Assembly (NCBI RefSeq): GCF_001269345.1 | Contig: NZ_CXOP01000002.1 | Location: forward strand, 1,922,853 to 1,986,852 | Reading direction: 5' to 3' | Length of the DNA: 64,000 nucleotides | Origin: Limnohabitans sp. 2KL-27 | GTDB lineage: Bacteria; Pseudomonadota; Gammaproteobacteria; Burkholderiales; Burkholderiaceae_C | Part shown: positions 8,157-19,282 of the stretch, in pieces | Position numbering within the stretch: the first letter of the stretch is position 1 | Layout: every line of letters begins with the position of its first letter | Translations under genes and position numbers: made by a program | Notes under the pieces: generated by a model | What the model saw: the letters and a program-made list of their open reading frames with translations, nothing else | Told to the model about the DNA's origin: nothing | Databases searched by the model: none

Positions 8157-9257
8157 CCAGTTGATGTGAATACCGGCCAAAGTGATGAATTGGTACTTGT
8201 AACCCAATGCCGACAGATCGTCTTGGAACGAAGCGATCTGGCTGTCGTTGAGGTTTTTCTTCCAGTTGAACGATGGCGAGCAGTTGTAGGACAGAAGCTT
8301 GCCAGGGCATGCAGCATGCACAGCTTGGGCGAATTCACGGGCAAAACCGATGTCTGGCACGCCAGTTTCGCACCACACCAAGTCGGCGTAAGGGGCATAA
8401 GCCACGCCACGGCTGATGGCTTGTTCCAGACCGTTTTTGACGCGGTAAAAACCTTCTTGTGTGCGCTCGCCCGTCAGGAAAGGCTTGTCGTTGGCGTCGT
8501 GGTCAGAGGTGATCAGGTTGGCAGCTTCTGCGTCGGTGCGGGCCAACACGATGGTGGATACGCCCATGACGTCAGCAGCAAAACGTGCAGAGATCAACTT
8601 CTCGCATGCTTCTTGTGTGGGGACCAAGACTTTGCCGCCCATGTGACCGCATTTCTTGACAGCCGCCAATTGGTCTTCAAAGTGCACACCAGCAGCGCCG
8701 GATGCAATCATGTTCTTCATCAACTCAAATGCGTTCAACACGCCACCGAAACCAGCTTCTGCATCGGCGACGACGGGGAGGAAGTAATCGATGAAGTCTT
8801 TGGAGCCTGGCTCGATGCCGCGGCCCCACTGAATTTCGTCCGCGCGTTTGAAGGTGTTGTTGATGCGGCGAACCATGGTCGGCACCGAGTCGTACGCGTA
8901 AAGGGACTGGTCGGGGTACATGGTCTCGGAGGTGTTGCCGTCGGCAGCCACTTGCCAGCCCGACAGGTAAACGGCTTCCAAGCCTGCTTTGGCTTGTTGC
9001 ATGGCTTGACCAGCAGAGATCGCGCCGAATGCGTTGACGTAGCCTTTCTTGGCGCCGCCGTTGACCTTTTCCCAGAGCTTTTCTGCGCCGCGCTTGGCCA
9101 GGGTGTGCTCGATGGGCATGCTGCCGCGCAGACGAACCACATCGGCTGCAGAGTAGCCGCGCTTAACGCCTTTCCAGCGTGGGTTCGTAGCCCAGTCTTT
9201 TTCGAGGGCGGCGATTTGCTGTTCACGGCTCAATTGTTGAATGAGGTTGGCTGGCAT
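7926..9257 (-). CDS. aceA: Isocitrate lyase
   Basis: Splits isocitrate into succinate and glyoxylate, the first step of the glyoxylate shunt, needed for growth on acetate and fatty acids. The 443-residue protein has the catalytic signature KKCGHMGGK near residue 203, the metal/substrate residues in [12 protein letters not shown], and the conserved [11 protein letters not shown] and [12 protein letters not shown] segments. The ATG at 9257 follows AGGAGTCCATC. The C-terminal 77 codons occur again twice downstream as remnants, and the intact gene's 3' end differs slightly from both, so this end may itself have been brought in by an insertion. Two tandem palindromes upstream suggest a dedicated repressor. 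acs lies elsewhere in this window. Confidence 0.97.
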   Translation of the reverse strand: MPANLIQQLSREQQIAALEKDWATNPRWKGVKRGYSAADVVRLRGSMPIEHTLAKRGAEKLWEKVNGGAKKGYVNAFGAISAGQAMQQAKAGLEAVYLSGWQVAADGNTSETMYPDQSLYAYDSVPTMVRRINNTFKRADEIQWGRGIEPGSKDFIDYFLPVVADAEAGFGGVLNAFELMKNMIASGAAGVHFEDQLAAVKKCGHMGGKVLVPTQEACEKLISARFAADVMGVSTIVLARTDAEAANLITSDHDANDKPFLTGERTQEGFYRVKNGLEQAISRGVAYAPYADLVWCETGVPDIGFAREFAQAVHAACPGKLLSYNCSPSFNWKKNLNDSQIASFQDDLSALGYKYQFITLAGIHINWFNTFQFAHAYARGEGMKHYTEMVQEPEFAARDKGYTFVSHQQEVGAGYFDDVTTVIQGGSSSVKALTGSTEEEQFH

Positions 9258-9333
9258 GATGGACTCCTAAAGTCAAGTTGAAATCGGGCGATGTGGGCAG
9301 CGGATTCTGCTTTGTCGGTGCTGTGATCTTAAC

Positions 9334-9378
9334 TCTTATAGAAGACCAGTTAATATTCTTATGTCTTATACAAGACAT
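9334..9378. promoter_or_regulatory. Two tandem palindromic operators upstream of aceA
   Basis: TCTTATAGAAGA (9334-9345) and ATGTCTTATACAAGACAT (9361-9378) are related palindromes, both with the core TCTTATA-N-AAGA. Their centres are 30 bp apart, about three helical turns. They lie 77-121 bases upstream of the aceA start. The pattern fits a dimeric repressor binding two sites on one DNA face, for example a GntR-family regulator of acetate or TCA metabolism. The regulator is not in the window and its identity is inference. Confidence 0.6.
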
Positions 9379-9506
9379 ATATTTATTTGTTTAAAATCAA
9401 TGCCTTACCAAATTTATTTCGCAATGTGATTTTAATTTTTCCATATTGAGAAATATTGCGGCACTGCAACAACAGAATTTCTCATATTATGAAAATCTCA
9501 GACGAT

Positions 9507-10016
9507 CTATGAAATGTGCAGAGGATCACGACTGAGCACCATGCCGTCGGCATCGGCATAAAGCCAATCACCGGTGTGAACGCGGGTGCCTTGAACCATG
9601 ACGGCCACGCCCGTTTGACCCTGCTTGGCACGGATGGTGGGCATGGGGTTCAAGGCCAAAGCACGAATACCAATGGGCACAAGGGCTATCTCAGAAACAT
9701 CGCGCACGCAACCATTGACCACCACGCCCGCCCAACCCTGCCGAGCGGCAACAGCAGCCAAGTTCCCCCCCAGCAAGGCTCGCTGCAAACAAGCAGTGCC
9801 ATCCACCACCAAAACACGACCTCGGCCCTCTGACTCCACAGCACTTTTGACATGGCTGTTGTCTTGGTAGCACTTCACAGTCAGCACCTGGCCATAAAAA
9901 GAGGTGAGACCACCAAAGTCTTTGAAAACAGGCAAGAGAACCCGGAAGTCGCCCGAGTCGACTGCTTTGTGCGCATCACAAAAATCACAGGTCGAAAAGG
10001 AAATCGCAGTGCCCAT
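9507..10016 (-). CDS. rraA: RraA family protein (RraA / HMG-aldolase fold)
   Basis: The 169-residue protein has the RraA fold: GGNLAAVAARQGWAGVVVNGCVRD is the family signature, and YADADGMV near the C-terminus is also typical. In Escherichia coli RraA binds RNase E and slows RNA decay. Close relatives instead act as 4-hydroxy-4-methyl-2-oxoglutarate or oxaloacetate aldolases using the G-x-RD motif, which is present here (GCVRD). Sequence alone does not settle which applies. The start at 10016 is preferred because GGAGG precedes it with a five-base spacer; an ATG at 10028 lies upstream of that site. It is transcribed alone, pointing away from the SWIB gene. Confidence 0.8.
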   Translation of the reverse strand: MGTAISFSTCDFCDAHKAVDSGDFRVLLPVFKDFGGLTSFYGQVLTVKCYQDNSHVKSAVESEGRGRVLVVDGTACLQRALLGGNLAAVAARQGWAGVVVNGCVRDVSEIALVPIGIRALALNPMPTIRAKQGQTGVAVMVQGTRVHTGDWLYADADGMVLSRDPLHIS

Positions 10017-10261
10017 CGTTGCCTCCATCAGGTAAAACTCCAGTGGAATGGATGTGTCTTACACGGTGCATACGCACTGTGGCGGTGCGTATGGCGCATC
10101 GACATGGGAAAAAGCGTGAATCTGCCTGCAAATCAGGAACAACCCCTATAGAAAAATCTGAATTCGACTTGGAAAGTCGCTGTTTCTCCAGTAGCATGCA
10201 GTCAGCTGGAAACAAACTGTTACTCAGCTTCGAACCAACTTCCGTTCAAAGGAATTCAATC

Positions 10262-10660
10262 ATGGCAACTGCGAAGAAAACTCCGGCAAAAGCTGCTCCC
10301 GCTAAAAAAGCAGCACCGGCCAAGAAAGCTGCTCCAGCGAAAAAAGCTGCAGCCCCCGCTAAAAAAGTAGCGGCCAAAGCACCCGCTAAAAAAGCGGCCC
10401 CTGCAAAAAAGCGCACACCCAATCCTGCTTTCATGAAAGCCTTGACGCCTAGCGCTGCTCTGGCTGCTGTGGTGGGTGCAACCCCACTGCCGCGCACCGA
10501 AGTGGTCAGCAAGATGTGGGTTTACATCAAGAAGCACAACCTGCAAGACAGCGTGAACCGCCGTGCGATCAATGCCGACGACAAGCTCAAGGCTGTGTTT
10601 GGCAAGGCACAAGTCACCATGTTCGAAATGGCTGGCTTGATTGGCAAGCACCTGAAGTAA
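10262..10660 (+). CDS. SWIB/MDM2-domain protein with histone H1-like Lys/Ala tail
   Basis: 132 residues in two parts. Residues 1-50 are repeats of the type PAKKAA, as in eukaryotic histone H1 tails and bacterial H1-like proteins. From about residue 55 there is a SWIB domain (LAAVVGATPLPRTEVVSKMW, then YIKKHNLQD, INADDKLKAVFG and FEMAGLIGKHLK). SWIB domains are best known from eukaryotic chromatin remodelling complexes, and also occur as small proteins in chlamydiae and betaproteobacteria. Binding to nucleoid DNA is likely from the basic tail, but no function is established here. The frame is open upstream, but ATG at 10262 begins the recognisable protein. Confidence 0.85.
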   Translation: MATAKKTPAKAAPAKKAAPAKKAAPAKKAAAPAKKVAAKAPAKKAAPAKKRTPNPAFMKALTPSAALAAVVGATPLPRTEVVSKMWVYIKKHNLQDSVNRRAINADDKLKAVFGKAQVTMFEMAGLIGKHLK

Positions 10661-10690
10661 TTCAGTCGCTCTTGCGAGCTCTCCTATTGA

Positions 10691-10717
10691 AAAAACCCGC
10701 CAAGGCGGGTTTTTTTA
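10691..10717 (+). terminator. Terminator of the SWIB gene
   Basis: ACCCGCC-AA-GGCGGGT stem followed by seven T residues, 30 bases after the stop codon; preceded by an A run, so it may also serve the convergent gene at 10785. Confidence 0.9.
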
Positions 10718-10784
10718 TGGGCCAAAGAACTTCATCCTTGGCCTTGGCACCATGGCTGGTGCGCCTTGTCCAAAACGCGTTCGA

Positions 10785-12485
10785 TCAATCGGATGATTGG
10801 CGGGCCAAAGCAGCACGGGTGATGGCGCTCAGAGTACCGCGTGTGGTGATCACCTCTGGGTCCAGCATGACCTCGATCAGCGTGCCTTGTGGACGGGCCA
10901 GCGCCTCCAGCAAGGCCGGTTCAAAGGCTTGGGTGTGCTCAATGCGAACGCCGACATAACCATAAGCCGCAGCCAAAGCAGCAAAGTCTGGGTTTTGCAG
11001 TTTGGAGCCCGTCACGTGTTCGGGATACTCGCGTTCTTGGTGCATGCGGATGGTGCCGTACATGCCGTTGTTCAGCAGCACGATGATGCTCTTGCCACCA
11101 TGCTGCACTGCTGTGGCCAGTTCCTGGCCGTTCATCAAAAAATCGCCATCCCCTGCGATGGTGAAGGCCACACGCCCCGTCAGCAAATTGGCCGCAATGC
11201 CGGCAGGCACGCCGTAACCCATGGCACCCACAGTAGGGGCCAGTTGGGTTTTGTGGCCTTTGACCAAGCCGTGGTGCTTGTAAAAACGGTGCATCCAGCT
11301 GGCGAAATTGCCAGCGCCATTGGTCAGCACAGCATCGGCAGGCAAATGCTTTTGCAGCGTGGCCACGATGGCGGGCATGTCGATGTCGCCCGGCAAGGCC
11401 TGTGGCGTGAGGTTGTTCAGGTAGTCGGCGTGCGCTGCTTGCGTCCAATCGGCCCAGGGCAGCTCGGTGGGTGCGCTCAAGACCTCTAGGCTGCGGGCGG
11501 CTGCGTTCATGGTGGCGTGGATGGCCAAATCGGCTTGGTAAACACGGTTGAGCTCTTCGGCGCTGGCATGGATGTGCACCAGCTTCTGTCGGGTTTTGGG
11601 CGCTTGCAGCAAGGTGTAGCCCCCGGTGGTCATTTCCCCCAGGCGCGGGCCGATGGCCACAATCAGATCGGCATCGCGCACGCGCTGGGCCAGTGCTGGT
11701 CCGATCCCGATGCCCACATCCCCGGCGTACAAGGGGTGGTGGTTGTCGAAAGTGTCCTGAAAACGGAATGCATTGGTGACGGGCAGCTGCCAGTTTTCGG
11801 CAAAACGCTGCAAAGCTTGGGCGGCTTGAGGCGTCCATCCGCCGCCGCCGGCAATCACCAAGGGCTGGCGTGCCGCCAAGAGCATGTCGCGCAGCGTGCG
11901 CAAGGCACCCGGATCGCTCCAGGCCTGAACCGGCTCCACGCGCCCCAGGGCCTGGGCGTTGACGGGGCGGGTCAGCATGTCTTCGGGCAACACCAACACC
12001 ACTGGGCCGGGGCGGCCGTTCATGGCGGTGGCAAAAGCGCGGGCCACATACTCTGGCAAACGCTCGGGATCGTCCACCCGCTCCACGCGTTTGGCCATGC
12101 CTTTGGTAGAGGGGCCAAAAAAGTGGGTGTAATCCATTTCCTGGAAGGCCTCGCGGTCGCGGGTGTCGCTGGCCACATCGCCGACAAACAGCACCATGGG
12201 TGTGGAGTCCTGAAATGCGGTGTGCACGCCAATCGAGGCGTTGGTGGCCCCTGGGCCACGGGTGACAAAGCAAACGCCGGGGCGACCCGTGAGCTTGCCT
12301 TGGGCCTCGGCCATGAAGGCGGCCCCACCCTCTTGTCGACAGGTCACAAAAGTGAGTTGATCGCGGTAGAGGTGAAAGCCATCGAGCACGGCCAGATAAC
12401 TCTCCCCCGGTACCCCAAAAGCATGGGTGACACCTTGGGCCAGAAGGCATTCAACAAGCAGATGGCCAGCAATTTTTGAAGTCAT
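10785..12485 (-). CDS. Thiamine-diphosphate-dependent enzyme of the acetolactate synthase family
   Basis: A 566-residue protein with the three domains of the family. The N-terminal pyrimidine-binding domain has FGVPGESYLAVLDGF and the conserved glutamate in CRQEGGAAFMAEA, then RGPGATNASIGV. A central domain has IAGGGGWTPQA. The C-terminal diphosphate-binding domain has GDGDFLMNGQELATA and LLNNGMYGTIRMHQ, the GDG...NN motif that binds Mg-ThDP. It resembles stand-alone acetolactate synthase-like enzymes rather than IlvB, and no regulatory IlvH subunit gene is near. The substrate is uncertain: acetolactate synthase, benzoylformate-type decarboxylase or another 2-oxoacid enzyme are possible. It lies downstream of clpB in the same direction, with a 71-base gap. 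Confidence 0.8.
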   Translation of the reverse strand: MTSKIAGHLLVECLLAQGVTHAFGVPGESYLAVLDGFHLYRDQLTFVTCRQEGGAAFMAEAQGKLTGRPGVCFVTRGPGATNASIGVHTAFQDSTPMVLFVGDVASDTRDREAFQEMDYTHFFGPSTKGMAKRVERVDDPERLPEYVARAFATAMNGRPGPVVLVLPEDMLTRPVNAQALGRVEPVQAWSDPGALRTLRDMLLAARQPLVIAGGGGWTPQAAQALQRFAENWQLPVTNAFRFQDTFDNHHPLYAGDVGIGIGPALAQRVRDADLIVAIGPRLGEMTTGGYTLLQAPKTRQKLVHIHASAEELNRVYQADLAIHATMNAAARSLEVLSAPTELPWADWTQAAHADYLNNLTPQALPGDIDMPAIVATLQKHLPADAVLTNGAGNFASWMHRFYKHHGLVKGHKTQLAPTVGAMGYGVPAGIAANLLTGRVAFTIAGDGDFLMNGQELATAVQHGGKSIIVLLNNGMYGTIRMHQEREYPEHVTGSKLQNPDFAALAAAYGYVGVRIEHTQAFEPALLEALARPQGTLIEVMLDPEVITTRGTLSAITRAALARQSSD

Positions 12486-12556
12486 GCGCCATTGTGCCCA
12501 AGGCGCCTGAAGCCGTCTGTCACAGCCGTGCAAACAGCGCTTGCCAGCCTGCTGCG

Positions 12557-15163
<2,607 letters not shown>

Positions 15164-15206
15164 GTATGGATCTCCAATGCCTGTCAATTTGTGCTGAAAG
15201 TGGCAT

Positions 15207-15213
15207 TTTCAAG
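15207..15213 (-). promoter_or_regulatory. Candidate sigma-32 -35 element for clpB
   Basis: CTTGAAA on the minus strand, 44 bases upstream of the clpB start, equals the consensus sigma-32 -35 element. The matching -10 (consensus CCCCATNT) is not convincing at the expected distance, so this is a partial match supported mainly by the gene's function. Confidence 0.45.
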
Positions 15214-15250
15214 GGTCACGTCGGTTCACGCTATTGCCTAAAATCAAAAC

Positions 15251-15802
15251 ATGAACATTCATCAACTGTCTGTGCACCACGATGAGCGGCAAGACCGCTT
15301 GTTATTGCGTCTGAACACCCAAGACCAGCAAGAATTTCGTTTCTGGTTGACACGGCGCATGACGCTGCGCCTAATGCCAGCCATCCAACAATCGGCCGTG
15401 CGCTTGGAGGCAGCGCAACCTGGCGTGGCGGCCACCGATGCACCAGCGCAACACCTGCTGAGCGAACTCAAGCGCGATGCATTTTTGAAAAAGGCCGACT
15501 TTGCCACCCCTTTCGACAACCACGCCACCCAATGGCCGCTGGGGGCTGAACCCCTGCTCATCACCGATGCCCATCTGAGCATTCAAACCAACGGGTCTTT
15601 GGAAATCTCTTTTGAGGACAAGTCAGACCCGGCCCAAGCCCGTGCTTGCCAGTTGCACCTGCAAGTCAGCTTGGTGCACGGCATGGTGCATCTGATCGAG
15701 CAAGCCAGCGAAAAAGCCGAATGGGGAACTGTGGGCAGTGCCAATAAAGTGACCGACAAGAGCCCAGTGGCCCCCTCCGAGCCGCCTCGCTACGCCCACT
15801 GA
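15251..15802 (+). CDS. Conserved-looking hypothetical protein
   Basis: 183 residues starting MNIHQLSVHHDERQDRLLLR. I do not recognise a named domain. The first half looks like a beta-rich segment followed by the amphipathic LTRRMTLRLMPAIQQ. The middle carries LLITDAHLSIQTNGSLEISFEDK and LHLQVSLVHGMVHLIEQASEKA. The C-terminus is proline- and serine-rich and probably disordered. No signal peptide or membrane segment is seen. Codon use matches the neighbours, so it is likely a real chromosomal gene. It is divergent from clpB with an 87-base shared upstream region and might share heat regulation, but that is only positional. Confidence 0.7.
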   Translation: MNIHQLSVHHDERQDRLLLRLNTQDQQEFRFWLTRRMTLRLMPAIQQSAVRLEAAQPGVAATDAPAQHLLSELKRDAFLKKADFATPFDNHATQWPLGAEPLLITDAHLSIQTNGSLEISFEDKSDPAQARACQLHLQVSLVHGMVHLIEQASEKAEWGTVGSANKVTDKSPVAPSEPPRYAH

Positions 15803-15832
15803 GGCTGTCCCGCGCCCAGGGCGGGCCAAAAC

Positions 15833-16321
15833 TCAAGCGTTGTGGGCCTGTATGCCCCATCGCGCCAAAGCCGCATCGTCAGACACGCGGGCATCCACCC
15901 AATGCGCCCCCTCTCGGGTTTGCTCTTTTTTCCAGAACGGGGCTTGTGTTTTCAGGTAATCCATCAAAAATTCGCAGGCTTTGAAGCTCTCGCCCCGGTG
16001 AGCAGAAGTCACAGCCACCAGCACGATCTGGTCTGCAGGCAGCAAGCGCCCCACGCGGTGCACCACACGCGCCGCATAAAAATCAAAACGCCGGTGGGCT
16101 TCATCGATCATGGCTTCGATCGATTTTTCGGTCATGCCTGGGTAGTGCTCCAACTCCATTGCCTGCACCTCATCACTGGCCTGACCGGTCAGCGCTCGGG
16201 TGTCGCGCACCGTGCCGACAAAGCTGCACACTGCACCGACCCGCAAGTCCTGGCCCTGAAGGGCGGCCAATTCGGTGGACACGTCAAAGTTGTCAGTCTG
16301 GATGCTGACTCGCGGCATCAT
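15833..16321 (-). CDS. moaE: Molybdopterin synthase catalytic subunit
   Basis: MoaE transfers sulfur from the MoaD thiocarboxylate to precursor Z, making molybdopterin. The 162-residue protein contains the family signatures GAVCSFVGTVRD, LEHYPGMTEKSI, HRVGRLLPADQIVLVAVTSAHR and the catalytic lysine region FWKKEQTREG. A GGAGG site within the end of moaD precedes ATG 16321. It is the last gene of moeA-moaD-moaE, four bases after moaD, and probably of the whole alaA-hom-thrC run. Confidence 0.97.
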   Translation of the reverse strand: MMPRVSIQTDNFDVSTELAALQGQDLRVGAVCSFVGTVRDTRALTGQASDEVQAMELEHYPGMTEKSIEAMIDEAHRRFDFYAARVVHRVGRLLPADQIVLVAVTSAHRGESFKACEFLMDYLKTQAPFWKKEQTREGAHWVDARVSDDAALARWGIQAHNA

Positions 16322-16325
16322 GGCA

Positions 16326-16577
16326 TCAACCTCCGGTCACGGGTGGGAAAAAGCCGACTTCGCAGCCCTCGGTCAGGGCAGCGTTGCCCTGCACCATGAG
16401 CTGATTCAAGGCCATGCGCACTGGACGCTCCGGCGATAGACAAGCTCGGTAGTGCTCGCCCCGCGCCATCAATTCACTGCGCAAGGCGGCCACATCGGCT
16501 GTCTGTGTCTCCACGGTCTCATGCGACAAACCAATGCTCTCACGCAAAGAGGCGAAATAGCGAACTTGCACTTTCAT
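16326..16577 (-). CDS. moaD: Molybdopterin synthase sulfur carrier subunit
   Basis: Ubiquitin-like sulfur carrier of molybdopterin synthase (83 residues). It begins MKVQVRYFASLRE and ends with the essential Gly-Gly (FFPPVTGG), which is adenylated and converted to a thiocarboxylate by MoeB-type enzymes. The start at 16577 overlaps the moeA stop by four bases, indicating translational coupling. Length and C-terminus are exactly those expected. Confidence 0.97.
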   Translation of the reverse strand: MKVQVRYFASLRESIGLSHETVETQTADVAALRSELMARGEHYRACLSPERPVRMALNQLMVQGNAALTEGCEVGFFPPVTGG

Positions 16578-17830
16578 GCCAGGCACTCCGAAAAAGGCCA
16601 AAAATCAAGCAACTGACCCGGCTCGATCGTTTGTCCACCGGGGTTGTCGACCACCCCGTCGGCCCACACCACCGAATTCAAAACCCCCGAACTTTGATTG
16701 GGAAACAGGTCCAACCCACCTTGCGCATTGCGGCGCACGCGCAAGAATTCGCGGCGCTTGTCGGCCTTGGGCCACGCAAAATGCGCAGGCAAACGCTGAC
16801 TGGGGGGCGCAGTCGTGGCCATGCCTTGAAGCTGACGCAGCAAGGGTCTGACCAAAAGCAAAAAAGTCATGAAACTGGACACAGGGTTGCCCGGTAAGCC
16901 CACAAAGTGGGCCACGCCAGCGGCGGTCTGACGGCGCACCTGGCCGTAAGCAAAGGGTTTGCCCGGCTTCATGGCGATTTGCCACAGGTTCAACTCACCC
17001 AAAGATTGCACAGCGGGTTTGACATGGTCTTCTTCGCCCACCGACACCCCGCCGCTGGTCAGGATCAGGTCGTGGTGGTCGGCCGCTGTTTTGAGTGCGG
17101 CCACGGTGGCCTCGCGCCGGTCGGGCACGATGCCCAGGTCGCTCACCTCGCAACCCATGCGGTGCAACAAGGTGCGAAGAAAAAAGCGGTTGGAGTTGTA
17201 AATGCTGCCTGGGGACATGTCCTGAGGGGCCACATCACCGGGCATGACCAGCTCGTCGCCCGTTGAAAACAAGGCCACTCGGGGGCGACGCAAAACAGGC
17301 AGGTGTGCCCGACCCAGGCTCGCGGCCAAACCCAGCTCAGCAGGCCCCAGTTTTTGACCACGGTGCAAAGCCGTCTGGCCTTGCCGGATGTCTTCACCGC
17401 TGCGGCGAATCCACTGCCCGGGTTCAGGCACCACCGAAAAGCGCACGGCATCTGGCTCTCCAGGCACAGGCTCGGCTTGTTCCTGCATGACGATGGCGTC
17501 AGCACCTTCGGGCACGGGGGCCCCAGTGAAGATGCGAGCAGCTTGCCCGGCTTGCAAGGGCTGCCCGGTGTGACCAGCCGCAATGCGCTGGGTCACCCGC
17601 AGTGCGACGCCAGGCTGCAACAAGTCGGCGCGGCGAACCGCATAGCCATCCATCGAGGAATTGTCAAAGGCCGGCACCTGCAAGGCGGAAACCAGGTCTT
17701 CGGCCAGCACACGCCCATCGGCATCGAAGGTGGCCACCGACTCAGCGTCGGTCAAGGGGCTGATGCGCGCAAGCAGCGCCTGCAGCGCATCGTCCAAAGA
17801 CATCAAAGGGGCGCGTGGGGCTGTGCTCAT
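16574..17830 (-). CDS. moeA: Molybdopterin molybdenumtransferase
   Basis: MoeA inserts molybdate into adenylylated molybdopterin. The 418-residue protein shows the MoeA order: N-terminal AFDNSSMDGYAVR, then RIFTGAPVPEGADAIVMQE, the MPT-binding domain with YNSNRFFL and LTSGGVSVGEEDH, GLPGNPVSSFMTFLL, and a small C-terminal beta domain. It follows thrC after only 6 bases and overlaps moaD, so amino acid and cofactor genes appear to share one transcript. Confidence 0.96.
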   Translation of the reverse strand: MSTAPRAPLMSLDDALQALLARISPLTDAESVATFDADGRVLAEDLVSALQVPAFDNSSMDGYAVRRADLLQPGVALRVTQRIAAGHTGQPLQAGQAARIFTGAPVPEGADAIVMQEQAEPVPGEPDAVRFSVVPEPGQWIRRSGEDIRQGQTALHRGQKLGPAELGLAASLGRAHLPVLRRPRVALFSTGDELVMPGDVAPQDMSPGSIYNSNRFFLRTLLHRMGCEVSDLGIVPDRREATVAALKTAADHHDLILTSGGVSVGEEDHVKPAVQSLGELNLWQIAMKPGKPFAYGQVRRQTAAGVAHFVGLPGNPVSSFMTFLLLVRPLLRQLQGMATTAPPSQRLPAHFAWPKADKRREFLRVRRNAQGGLDLFPNQSSGVLNSVVWADGVVDNPGGQTIEPGQLLDFWPFSECLA

Positions 17831-17836
17831 GGGCTG

Positions 17837-19282
17837 TCAGTCGCAGTGCTGCTGAATATAGGCCTTGAGCAAATTCACATCGGCTTTCATGACCTGCACA
17901 CGTTTAGGCAAGGCTTCGATGCCTTCAAACTGCGGCGGGCGCTCGGGCTGGCGACCCAAAGCCTCCACGATGGTGGCCGCGAACTTGATGGGCAAAGCGG
18001 TTTCGAGCACGATCATGGGCACATGCGGGTTCAGGTGCTCTTTGGCCACCTTCACCCCGTCGGCGGTGTGGGTGTCGATCATCACGGCATAAGTGGCAAA
18101 GACCTGCTGGATGGTCTTCAAGCGGTCCACGTGGGTGCTGCGGCCGCTGTCAAAACCGTAGGTGGTGGCAGCTTGCGCAAAACAGGGGTCGCCCGACAAA
18201 TCGAAGAAGCCCGCACGGCTCAAACCTTCGCCAAAAATGGCTTTGGTTTTGGCGGCATCACGGCCGAGCAGGTCAAACACAAAGCGCTCGAAGTTACTGG
18301 CTTTGGAGATGTCCATCGAGGGGCTGGACGTTTCGTGCGTGTCTGCCGTGCCACGCACACGGTAAATGCCGGTGCGGAAAAATTCATCCAGCACATCGTT
18401 TTCGTTGGTGGCCACGACCAAGCGGTCAATCGGCAAGCCCATCATGCGGGCCACATGGCCTGCGCAAACATTGCCAAAGTTGCCACTGGGCACCGTGAAG
18501 CTGACCTTTTGATCGTTGCTCTGCGTTGCCTGGAAGTAACCGGCAAAGTAGTACACCACCTGGGCCAGCAAACGCGCCCAGTTGATGGAATTGACGGTCC
18601 CTATTTTGTATTGGCGCTTGAACTCCAAATCGTTGGAGACCGCCTTGACAATGTCCTGGCAGTCGTCGAACACGCCTTCGATGGCGATGTTGTGGATGTT
18701 CTCATCGAGCAAGCTGAACATCTGCGCTTGCTGAAACGGGCTCATGCGGCCGTTCGGGCTGGTCATGAAAACACGCACACCCTTTTTGCCTCGCATGGCG
18801 TATTCGGCCGCACTGCCCGTGTCGCCCGAGGTGGCGCCAAAAATGTTCAGGGATTCACCGCGCCGCGCCAACTCGTACTCAAACAAGTTGCCCAACAACT
18901 GCATGGCCATGTCTTTGAAGGCCAAAGTGGGGCCGTTCGACAAGGCTTCAAGGAACATCTCGGGCTGGGCATGGCCAGCGGCCAGCAAGGGCTTGAGCGG
19001 CACGATGTCTTGCGTACCGAAGACTTCAGCCGTGTAGGTCTTGCGGCACAGGGCCAGCAAGTCATCACTTGGAATGTCGTCGATGTAGAGCGACAGCACT
19101 TCAAAAGCCAAAGCCGCATAGCCTTGACTTTGCCAGACTGCGCGCAAGCGTGTCAGCGCCGCTGCGTCAAGCTTCGGATAGCTTTCGGGCAGGTACAAGC
19201 CGCCGTCGGGCGCCAAGCCTTCGAGCAAGATCTCACAAAATTGTTTGCGGTCAGCGTGACCGCGGGTGGACAGGTAGCGCAT
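17837..19282 (-). CDS. thrC: Threonine synthase
   Basis: PLP enzyme turning O-phosphohomoserine into threonine. The 481-residue protein starts MRYLSTRGHADRKQFCEILLEGLAPDGGLY, the long bacterial thrC type. It has the PLP lysine in LAFKDMAMQLLGN, followed by GATSGDTGSAAEYA and VPSGNFGNVCAG for cofactor phosphate binding. Its ATG shares one base with the hom stop codon, giving tight coupling. Complete and normal in length. Confidence 0.97.
   Translation of the reverse strand: MRYLSTRGHADRKQFCEILLEGLAPDGGLYLPESYPKLDAAALTRLRAVWQSQGYAALAFEVLSLYIDDIPSDDLLALCRKTYTAEVFGTQDIVPLKPLLAAGHAQPEMFLEALSNGPTLAFKDMAMQLLGNLFEYELARRGESLNIFGATSGDTGSAAEYAMRGKKGVRVFMTSPNGRMSPFQQAQMFSLLDENIHNIAIEGVFDDCQDIVKAVSNDLEFKRQYKIGTVNSINWARLLAQVVYYFAGYFQATQSNDQKVSFTVPSGNFGNVCAGHVARMMGLPIDRLVVATNENDVLDEFFRTGIYRVRGTADTHETSSPSMDISKASNFERFVFDLLGRDAAKTKAIFGEGLSRAGFFDLSGDPCFAQAATTYGFDSGRSTHVDRLKTIQQVFATYAVMIDTHTADGVKVAKEHLNPHVPMIVLETALPIKFAATIVEALGRQPERPPQFEGIEALPKRVQVMKADVNLLKAYIQQHCD

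Noticed and set aside
7929..9281. 450-codon open frame on the plus strand opposite aceA
   Set aside because: It is the mirror of aceA in a GC-rich genome with biased third positions. Its translation shows no domain, and aceA on the other strand is unmistakable.
10280..10410. PAKKAA-coding repeats as a DNA repeat or CRISPR-like array
   Set aside because: The repetition is a protein-coding Lys/Ala tail of the SWIB protein with uneven units; there are no spacers.
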